Assembly: GCA_963785735.1 (NCBI GenBank)
Contig: CAWAWJ010000001.1
Location: 806,001-870,000, forward strand
DNA length: 64,000 nt
Origin: REEB95 sp963785735
GTDB taxonomy: Bacteria; Pseudomonadota; Alphaproteobacteria; ATCC43930; CGMCC-115725
Direction of reading: 5' to 3'
Shown: piece after piece, positions 58,150 through 64,000 of the stretch
Layout of the letters: every line of letters begins with the position of its first letter
How positions within the stretch are numbered: position 1 is the first letter of the stretch
Notes under the pieces: generated by a model
Told to the model about the DNA's origin: nothing
The model's input: the letters and a program-made list of their open reading frames with translations, nothing else
The model's database searches: none
Program-made: the position numbers and the translations under genes

Positions 58150-58193
58150 TGGAGCGGGTGAAGGGAATCGAACCCTCGTCGTAAGCTTGGGAA
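58150..58193 (-). tRNA. 3' fragment of tRNA-Gly(CCC): island attachment site
   Basis: Read on the minus strand this is the 3' half of a tRNA-Gly: the CTTCCCAAG-like anticodon loop (TTCCCAAGC, anticodon CCC), a variable region, a T-arm with GAGGGTTCGATTCCC, and an acceptor end finishing in ACCCGCTCCA. Beyond 58193 the match ends: the 5' anticodon stem, D-arm and acceptor 5' strand are missing, replaced by AT-rich sequence. A truncated tRNA 3' end is the classic duplicated att site left by a tRNA-targeting integrase. Confidence 0.8.
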
Positions 58194-58375
58194 TCGAATT
58201 TGAGGGTTTTGATATCATTCGGATTTTTCGATTCTCGTAACTATTCCAGTTTCTTAGACGTTCTGAGCGATTCCAGAAAATTCCCTGAAATTCCGAACGA
58301 GTGTGCCAAATTGTGCCAAGGATATTCCTGCGTCGAGCAAGTTGCTTCTCCTTATGATACTACCGAACGCGAGGC

Positions 58376-59155
58376 TTATTGCTTAACACTCGACGGTAGA
58401 AGCCACGTAATCCAATGGACGCTTACAAGGTCATACATAGCTGCAATCGCCAAAATAGCGAGAGCAATCGGTAGAATTCCATCTAGGCCGAGATTACGAG
58501 TTGCATACATCAATTTTACTGATGTCATCCAAGGCAAAAGGAAAAATCGGTATCGCCTCACATCTCGTCGATAATCTTTCAAGTGTTTGATTGTGATCTT
58601 AATTGGCGCTTCATATACTTCTCGATAGGACGCCGGTTTGAGAGCGTTGCCGCCGCCGATATTACGGCTTCCAATATTGAGAATGGATTGGGGTGTGCCG
58701 AGTCTGAGAGCCGCTTCATCAATATCAAAATTTTTCCTCTCACATTGTTCTAGAAGACGATCCATAGAGCCAGGACTAAGGCCGCTCAAATAATATGGGT
58801 CTGATAAACATTCGATGACTTCTTGGTTTAACAGTTGGACGCAACGGGTACGGAAGGATGAAATCCGATTGTCAAACCTTTGCCTCACATTCTGTTGATG
58901 TGGCGTCTCTTCAATATTCCATATATCGATTAGATAATAGAAGAGAAACGTCAAGCCGAAGTAGGACGCGCCGCATAGCAGCAAAAAGGCAAAAGCGCCC
59001 CTATCAAATCGGATATTCAATCCAGCGATGGGAATGTTCTCGATTGTGATATTGAAAGCTTTATATGTGATCGCAAGAATTGAAACGGCCAAAAGATTTC
59101 TTTTAGCATTCCGTGTTGATGGTGATAGCGGATCAATGGACATTTCAATGTTCAT
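58376..59155 (-). CDS. membrane protein of unknown function (island)
   Basis: A 259-residue protein with two N-terminal transmembrane helices (about residues 18-38 and 53-76). A cytoplasmic or periplasmic central domain of about 140 residues is rich in charged helices (RQRFDNRISSFRTRCVQLLN, RLLEQCERKNFDIDEAALRL). One or two C-terminal helices follow (about 225-252). It starts 30 bases after the hydrolase gene on the same strand, so the two are an operon. A membrane partner next to a lipase-like enzyme is suggestive of an effector/anchor pair, but no family is recognised. Confidence 0.65.
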   Translation of the reverse strand: MNIEMSIDPLSPSTRNAKRNLLAVSILAITYKAFNITIENIPIAGLNIRFDRGAFAFLLLCGASYFGLTFLFYYLIDIWNIEETPHQQNVRQRFDNRISSFRTRCVQLLNQEVIECLSDPYYLSGLSPGSMDRLLEQCERKNFDIDEAALRLGTPQSILNIGSRNIGGGNALKPASYREVYEAPIKITIKHLKDYRRDVRRYRFFLLPWMTSVKLMYATRNLGLDGILPIALAILAIAAMYDLVSVHWITWLLPSSVKQ

Positions 59156-59185
59156 GATAATGGGGAGTTACGATCTCGTTAGATA

Positions 59186-60322
59186 CTAATTCCATATTTT
59201 ACCCAGATATTTGGATCGTGTGTGTCTTCGTGCCGTATAAACCACTTTGGCAAAGTTCTTTCTGTGATTCTTCGGGTCATTAAAGTGAATCCGACCTTTA
59301 TCCGTCAAAATGACCCAATCCATCTTTATCTGAATTGATATCGCTTCCTTGATCCGAGAAAACTCAGGCGCATAATGTGGCATGTGATTGGGACAGCTTA
59401 ACAAGACGAGCTTATTTAGCTCGGCCCCCAGTTGGGTTGCTTCCATCGCGACGTTTCCCCCATGGCTATGTGCAATCACATCGGCTCCATGAAATCCCCG
59501 GTTTTTTAGCCAATCACGTAGTTCCATAGCGGCAAGTGTACGCGCCTGGTCATTGTAGCCACCCGACCATGCATATGCATCCGGCTTCGAATACAAATTT
59601 GGACGATGATTTGTTTTGATGTATGTGTGGAAATTGCTGCCCGGTTTCCACCATGTTGGGAAGCTGGTGCCAACACGACCGAAAAAAGTCCCATGGACAA
59701 GTAGTGATGTCGTTTGTGAAACACCACCGCTTGGAGATTGTGGCTGAGTGGGAAGCAGTGGAGGAAGACGGCGGGAATATGGATAGGCAAAGCGAGATAA
59801 AGCTGTTTCCGCCAAAGCTTGAACGATCTCGGTTTGTGCATCTCTTTCAAATCTTAATAATGCTCTTACTCCAATGCTGACGTTCTTAAAGATGTCAATG
59901 AACGAAATTGCTGCCGCCGCGCGAATGCGTTCCTGCGGATGACCTAATCCTAGGAGAATTAAATTACCGATATTTTCTAAGCTAGGGTTTTTATAGAGCT
60001 GCTGCCCAATTTCAGCAAGGAAGGCCCGTCTACGCTCATAGTCTCGAAAATCAATTTCGTCTGCATCGGTGATTCTTAAATCAAACCGCCTAGAAAACCG
60101 TTGCACGAATTCTTCCGTATCCAGCCTCCCCATCTCCTTGACTTCTGGGAGTGGGAATTCATCCCGAAAGCTATGTAAATCAGTTTGCACGAGTTCCAAG
60201 TCCGCTCGCGCTAATGTACCCAATACTAAAAGAACGGTTGTCTGAGAATCAATGTCACGCTCACTATCAGCCATAAATGCTTCATGTGGTGACTGCGGAT
60301 ACTCGATATCATCGATTGCCAT
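59186..60322 (-). CDS. alpha/beta hydrolase with N-terminal helical-repeat domain (island)
   Basis: A 378-residue protein. The N-terminal 190 residues are helical and contain a HEAT-like stretch (LGHPQERIRAAAAISFIDIF). The C-terminal half is an alpha/beta hydrolase of the lipase type, with the oxyanion region LLVHGTFFG and the nucleophile elbow VIAHSHGGNVAME (Ser near residue 286). The final basic segment (RKNFAKVVYTARRHTRSKY) could contact lipid or nucleic acid. GGGGGAA precedes the ATG at 60322. Its substrate is unknown; phospholipid is plausible given the membrane-protein partner. Confidence 0.7.
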   Translation of the reverse strand: MAIDDIEYPQSPHEAFMADSERDIDSQTTVLLVLGTLARADLELVQTDLHSFRDEFPLPEVKEMGRLDTEEFVQRFSRRFDLRITDADEIDFRDYERRRAFLAEIGQQLYKNPSLENIGNLILLGLGHPQERIRAAAAISFIDIFKNVSIGVRALLRFERDAQTEIVQALAETALSRFAYPYSRRLPPLLPTQPQSPSGGVSQTTSLLVHGTFFGRVGTSFPTWWKPGSNFHTYIKTNHRPNLYSKPDAYAWSGGYNDQARTLAAMELRDWLKNRGFHGADVIAHSHGGNVAMEATQLGAELNKLVLLSCPNHMPHYAPEFSRIKEAISIQIKMDWVILTDKGRIHFNDPKNHRKNFAKVVYTARRHTRSKYLGKIWN

Positions 60323-60391
60323 GGAGATTCCCCCTGTCAGAAAGCTAACTGCATTGATTAAAGCGTACCAGGAGCTACTACGGAGAATGCT

Positions 60392-60934
60392 ATGACGGAC
60401 GAGACAAATGCCGAGCCAGAGATACGAGGCACAGAACAACATCCGATTCGCGTACAGATTCCAGTGTTCCCGATTAACGCCGTTGAATTCTTTTGTGTTT
60501 TCTCACGATTCGAATTCGCACTTAAGAAAGGAGGCTTTATTCGGGGAAATCCGGGCCAACCAGCTTGGCCAGATTGGCATGCATTTTCAAGGTTGCCTGA
60601 AATACAATGTCTTTTTGCGGAACTTTCTAGGCGACCTCGTGTCCGCTACATAATTGAGAATCCTCCCAAGACTCAGATAGTTAGAGAACACGATGGAAGA
60701 TCATACGTAGAGTGGGAAGCACAGGTCGGCCGTGTGGAAAATATCGAGATGCTAATCGACGCAGCCAGACAAACGAGAAATAATCTCTTTCACGGTGGTA
60801 AAACTGCGATAGAGCCCGTTGAACGCGCAGAGCGAAATGCAATGCTAATTGACGCAGCTAATGAGGTTTTACAAACACTGTTAATGGCGAATGATGCGGT
60901 AAGAGCAATTTTCTTGCAGGAATATGACGACTAA
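60392..60934 (+). CDS. HEPN-domain protein (island)
   Basis: A 180-residue protein whose C-terminal half is helical and carries RNNLFHGGK near residues 129-137. This is the R-N-x3-H motif of HEPN ribonucleases, in the form I associate with the pEK499-p136-like HEPN group. The N-terminal part (AVEFFCVFSRFEFALKKGGF) also fits HEPN helix 1. The likely activity is RNA cleavage, as in abortive-infection or toxin systems. CGGAGAA lies upstream of the ATG. It is divergent from the hydrolase gene across 69 bases and 77 bases upstream of a small membrane gene. Confidence 0.65.
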   Translation: MTDETNAEPEIRGTEQHPIRVQIPVFPINAVEFFCVFSRFEFALKKGGFIRGNPGQPAWPDWHAFSRLPEIQCLFAELSRRPRVRYIIENPPKTQIVREHDGRSYVEWEAQVGRVENIEMLIDAARQTRNNLFHGGKTAIEPVERAERNAMLIDAANEVLQTLLMANDAVRAIFLQEYDD

Positions 60935-61011
60935 TGCATTCAAACCTAGACCGTGAATATTCCAACCTCGTTTTCCATAATTCTAAACCAGTTTTGGGGC
61001 AGGACTAGTCT

Positions 61012-61356
61012 ATGACGGAATCTTTTGATATGCGCAAAACCGCATTACGGCAGGCCCAAAAATACGCATTTCAAATTATGGGCGCTTTGGTTGTTACTGC
61101 TTTTCTCGCTCGCTGGTCGAGTTCAGAACCGATTGAATGGATACGTTACGGGATGATGGCTCCGGCCGGTGTTTGCGCGGTATTTGGACCGATTGCGTTT
61201 GAGGAAGGTTTGCGATTGTTTCTTGTTGTGAGGAATATCGACCACCAGTACATCAATCCCAACGATAATAAATTCAGTGGATGGAAAAGTATGGTTGTTC
61301 GCGTCATAGGGCTCTTTCTGATTGTCGCATTCATTCTCGTAGTGGTCGTAATTTAG
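61012..61356 (+). CDS. small membrane protein (island)
   Basis: A 114-residue protein with three predicted transmembrane segments (about residues 22-38, 46-64 and 94-113) and a polar loop between the last two (DHQYINPNDNKFSGWKS). AGGAC lies six bases before the ATG. It follows the HEPN gene on the same strand and could be its membrane partner. No family recognised. Confidence 0.6.
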   Translation: MTESFDMRKTALRQAQKYAFQIMGALVVTAFLARWSSSEPIEWIRYGMMAPAGVCAVFGPIAFEEGLRLFLVVRNIDHQYINPNDNKFSGWKSMVVRVIGLFLIVAFILVVVVI

Positions 61357-61367
61357 CGTAAAATTTC

Positions 61368-62388
61368 TTAAGTCGAGATCGAAATCTGCTCATAACTGAT
61401 TGGAAGAGGAAACTGCTCGTTGAGCCGTCTGAGATATTCTTTTGCGTTGCGATCTAGAGGGCCTTCCCCGACAACAACTAGTTTTGAGGCTTTTGGAGCG
61501 CCCGGCCAAAGGGAATATTCCAACAACTGTCCAACCGCTTCGCGGATACATCCCCGCGCGGATGAGCTGGTCTTTATTTCGTAAATCCAAAGGCCATCGC
61601 TGGTACGAACCACAACATCCATAATGCCGCCCGCCGCATTCGAATTCTCAGCGCCCACATTCTTTTCACCATAGCGTGCGGAGAGACGACGATGGAGTTC
61701 GACCTGAATAGTGTTGTGTCGCAGTGTAACGTCGAGTTGCCGCTTAGTTATTGATGCGGTGGTCCAGTTTGATCGCACAGAACATCCCGGATGAAACTCG
61801 AACTTCACATTCTTCTGCACATCGACGGGCTGCGCTCCATTTCCGCCTTCGGTGTATTCGTAAAGCGGCAGCAGCCGGTCGAAGACAGCAAGGATGTCGT
61901 CGTAGTCAGGCGAAGCAATTGGTTGACGCTTTCCGAGAAAAATGAAGGTGTGGGGTACAGCCAGTTCTTCGGGGATAGGGCCCGCCGGATAATCGGTGCT
62001 TCTCGTTTCCTGCCAATGCCACATCCGCAAGTCTGCATAGCGATCAGGATATAGCCGAAGAAACTCGTTAAATCGAGACAGCTTAGGCAACAGCGGTTCT
62101 ATCGATGGCAGATTTCGGCCTCGTTCTAGTGAAAAAGCGACGCCATATCTCAGTTCGTCAGAACTCCACGCCAATGTTGAACTGAAGTTCCGTTCTTCCT
62201 CCAAAATGAAAAGCATAATTCTTATCTTTTCCGGGAAAAATCGTGCGTGGGTCAAATATTTTTTTCGTCACCCGCTGGCGACCAGTGAGAGAACTCCTGA
62301 TGTCTTGAAGATTGCCGATACGAAAACTGGTCGCCTTATTATTTAGCTCGTTAGCTACTGAGGCGATAAAGTCTTTTGACACAGGCAT
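61368..62388 (-). pseudogene. PD-(D/E)XK nuclease-like protein, one frameshift (island)
   Basis: The start is the ATG at 62388 (CGAGGTG upstream; MPVSKDFIASVANELNN). The frame runs to about 62160, where one extra base (A on the plus strand) ends it. Removing it joins LQFNIGVEF directly to DELRYGVAFSLERGRN in the frame that ends at 61368, for about 339 residues. The C-terminal 100 residues look like a PD-(D/E)XK nuclease: GGIMDVVVR with the Asp, WIYEIKTS with the ExK, and AVGQLLEYSLW with the Q/Y helix. The N-terminal 200 residues are unrecognised and may sense a target. The frameshift may be real or a sequencing error. Confidence 0.65.
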
Positions 62389-62553
62389 TGGGCACCTCGA
62401 TTTTGCCAAATTCTTGTTGTTGCGGTTCGAACTCGTCGCATATCCTCTTGCGTAATTCGCCACTCGATTCTCATATTCGCTACCCTCTCTCAATATTCTA
62501 GTGCGATAAACTAGCTCATAATTAAACAACCTACCCAAAGCTTAAGCATAGCG

Positions 62554-64000
62554 ATGCGCTTTCACGACTCAGGCCCAGATATCCCCGAAGACCTTATCCG
62601 CGCGCAGCTCGCCGGCGAGGTTGTTTTCGTAGTTGGTGCCGGCGTGTCACAACGAGTCGGACTTCCACTCTTCGACGGCTTGGTTTCGAGCGTATACACA
62701 CGATTGGGCCAAGGGCATCCGGGAACGCCAGAGTCGCTTTCCGACGCAGCAGAAACACAGGCATGGGTAAAAAAGGAATGGGATCGCACGCTCGGCTTGC
62801 TCGAACGGCGGCTGGTTTATCAAAACCCTAAGCGGCCAGAGATTGACAATCCTGTTCGCGCCGCTGTCGCCGATATCCTAAAGCCACCTCAACAGAGCCT
62901 CGATCCGCACAGCAACATTTTGGACCTGTCACGAGACGCTCATGGGCGACCACGTGTAGTAACCACCAATTTTGATACGTTATTGGAGCGGGCGTGGAAG
63001 AGTAAATCAGATAGGTTGGTAGGCAGCTTTTCTGGCCCAGGATTCCCCGCCATAGGCTCTCCAGAATTTCATGGGATTCTTCATCTCCATGGCCGACTTG
63101 CTGATGCTGAGTTAAATCTTGAACCAACAGAGCTTGTCTTAAGCAGCGCTGATTTCGGAGAAGCATATCTTCGCTCAGGATGGGCTTCTCGCTTCGTTTA
63201 TGATCTCCTGCGCCGCTACACGTTAGTTTTCGTTGGCTATGCGGCCGATGACCCGCCCATGCGATATATGCTTGAGGCGACCGAAGCGGGTCGGTTGAGA
63301 TTTCCGGACCTCAGGCATGCATACGCCTTTGTAGAAGTTTCTGATGGCGATACAGGGAAGGCTCGTGAACTCTGGAAGGCTAAGGGACTTGATCCGATAA
63401 CCTTCAGCAACTCTGACCATTCGTTTGATCATCTCTATCAAACCATAGAGACATGGGCCGAATGTAGCCGCGACCCGGCTGCTTGGGCCGAGGAAGAAAT
63501 TAAACGTCTCGTTACACGTCCCTGGTCAGAAACCGATAAGGACACACAGGCAAAGGTCAGGTTTCTTGTTGAGACCATGGCAAGCTCAAGCGTGTTATCC
63601 CAACATGCCATTGCGCCGGATTGGATAAATTGCCTGATTAAGACCGAACCCTATCCCATGCTCCAAGATTGGGACGGGATCACTTGGTTGGATGGCAGAC
63701 TCAATGATCCCGAGGCGGCGCGTTGGGCTCTGAAGGCAGATGGGCCAATCAAGACGACATTAGCGGGCGCGGTGGGTTTGCTTCTTTCAACAAAAGAACA
63801 GCCGAAGGAACCGCTAGCACACTTTTGGCGGCTCTATGCACTTGAGTCCGAGGATCGTCCTAGCCGTCGAGCGGGTATCGATTGGATGAATGTCCAAAAG
63901 ATTCTCAAGCACGATAGAGCAGATTATCTTGTAGTCAATGCTATCACTGACATCGTGCGACCGCGTTTGCGTCTTGAGTCGCCTTGGAATTTTCCGAACG
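62554..64000 (+). CDS. SIR2-domain protein, partial at right edge (island)
   Basis: The frame is open from the ATG at 62554 to the window end, 482 codons without a stop. The N-terminal 270 residues are a SIR2-like NAD-binding domain: VVGAGVSQRVGLPLFDG, VVTTNFDTLLERAW, GILHLHGRL with the putative catalytic His, and LVFVGYAADDPPMRYMLEA. This subgroup is common in anti-phage systems, where SIR2 domains deplete NAD+ on infection. The remaining 210 residues (WAECSRDPAAWAEEEIKRLV and onward) are helical and may be a sensor region such as those fused to SIR2_2/DUF4020-type proteins. It is divergent from the nuclease-like gene with a shared 165-base promoter interval. Confidence 0.8.
   Translation, partial: MRFHDSGPDIPEDLIRAQLAGEVVFVVGAGVSQRVGLPLFDGLVSSVYTRLGQGHPGTPESLSDAAETQAWVKKEWDRTLGLLERRLVYQNPKRPEIDNPVRAAVADILKPPQQSLDPHSNILDLSRDAHGRPRVVTTNFDTLLERAWKSKSDRLVGSFSGPGFPAIGSPEFHGILHLHGRLADAELNLEPTELVLSSADFGEAYLRSGWASRFVYDLLRRYTLVFVGYAADDPPMRYMLEATEAGRLRFPDLRHAYAFVEVSDGDTGKARELWKAKGLDPITFSNSDHSFDHLYQTIETWAECSRDPAAWAEEEIKRLVTRPWSETDKDTQAKVRFLVETMASSSVLSQHAIAPDWINCLIKTEPYPMLQDWDGITWLDGRLNDPEAARWALKADGPIKTTLAGAVGLLLSTKEQPKEPLAHFWRLYALESEDRPSRRAGIDWMNVQKILKHDRADYLVVNAITDIVRPRLRLESPWNFPN

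Larger units (their letters stand above)
58194..64000. mobile_element. left part of a genomic island inserted at tRNA-Gly, extends past the window
   Basis: From the tRNA fragment to the right edge, the DNA is visibly more AT-rich than the rest of the window and codes for accessory proteins only: a membrane protein, an alpha/beta hydrolase, a HEPN-like protein, a nuclease-like protein and a SIR2 protein. The original 3' half of the tRNA faces the left chromosome. The rebuilt intact tRNA and probably the integrase should therefore lie at the other end, outside the window. 58194-58375 itself holds no clear gene. Confidence 0.7.

Noticed and set aside
58200..58574. 124-codon plus-strand ORF at the island edge
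   Set aside because: Its second half is antisense to the membrane-protein gene, and the first half has no ribosome-binding site or family resemblance.

Overview
The window looks like a GC-rich alphaproteobacterial chromosome, most like the Rhodospirillales in the broad sense. The evidence is the GcrA-type cell-cycle regulator, GANTC sites, a GTTC-N7-GTTC LexA-type box, a DUF4167 protein and the ubiG / lysC / ptsP / prfA / prmC / DUF4167 / clpB order. The genus cannot be told from this sequence. Most of the window is dense, ordinary core genome. Four places are accessory: a small inverted-repeat element at 3.2-3.5 kb, an AT-richer three-gene cassette at 34.3-35.9 kb, a cluster of tiny genes at 55-58 kb, and a genomic island starting at a broken tRNA-Gly at 58.15 kb and running off the right edge.

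Layout. 0-8 kb: aerobic benzoate catabolism by the Box (benzoyl-CoA epoxidation) route, with an ABC-transporter binding protein (cut by the left edge), benzoate-CoA ligase, BoxC and BoxB; boxA is not in view. An acyltransferase, a MITE-like element and a metallo-beta-lactamase-like protein without its metal motif lie among them. 8-10.5 kb: a PAS sensor without a histidine phosphotransfer domain, then a PEP-CTERM protein behind a good sigma-54 promoter. 10.5-15.1 kb: a minus-strand queuosine block (queG, queF, tgt, queA) with a carboxymuconolactone decarboxylase-family gene and tatA upstream. 15-20.3 kb: a membrane-anchored nuclease-fold protein, two tandem gcrA copies, an MFS transporter, a double cold-shock protein and ubiG. 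20.4-34.3 kb: lysC, a nitronate monooxygenase-like gene, ptsP, rodZ, ispG, hisS, prfA, prmC, DUF4167 and clpB, mostly very tightly packed. lysC and its neighbour are interrupted by four single-base indels.

34.3-35.9 kb holds two paralogous small genes and a frameshifted modular gene behind a LexA-type box. 35.9-40.7 kb is a 2-oxoacid dehydrogenase operon (E1 alpha, E1 beta, an aldehyde dehydrogenase, E2). Then come a two-PAS histidine kinase, gltB-gltD, an alpha/beta hydrolase, an outer-membrane efflux lipoprotein, an LpxR-like protein, an alkaline-phosphatase-superfamily enzyme and an FMN reductase. At 55-57 kb a minus-strand run carries infA, rpsU and three small unknown genes ending at a strong terminator; a cold-shock gene sits just upstream of it.

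58.15-64 kb (right edge): a 44-bp 3' piece of tRNA-Gly(CCC) marks the left end of an AT-richer island. Its visible genes are a membrane protein paired with an alpha/beta hydrolase, a HEPN-type protein with a small membrane protein, a PD-(D/E)XK nuclease-like gene broken by one frameshift, and a large SIR2-domain gene that leaves the window. This mix is typical of anti-phage defence cargo. The intact tRNA-Gly and an integrase would be expected beyond the right edge.
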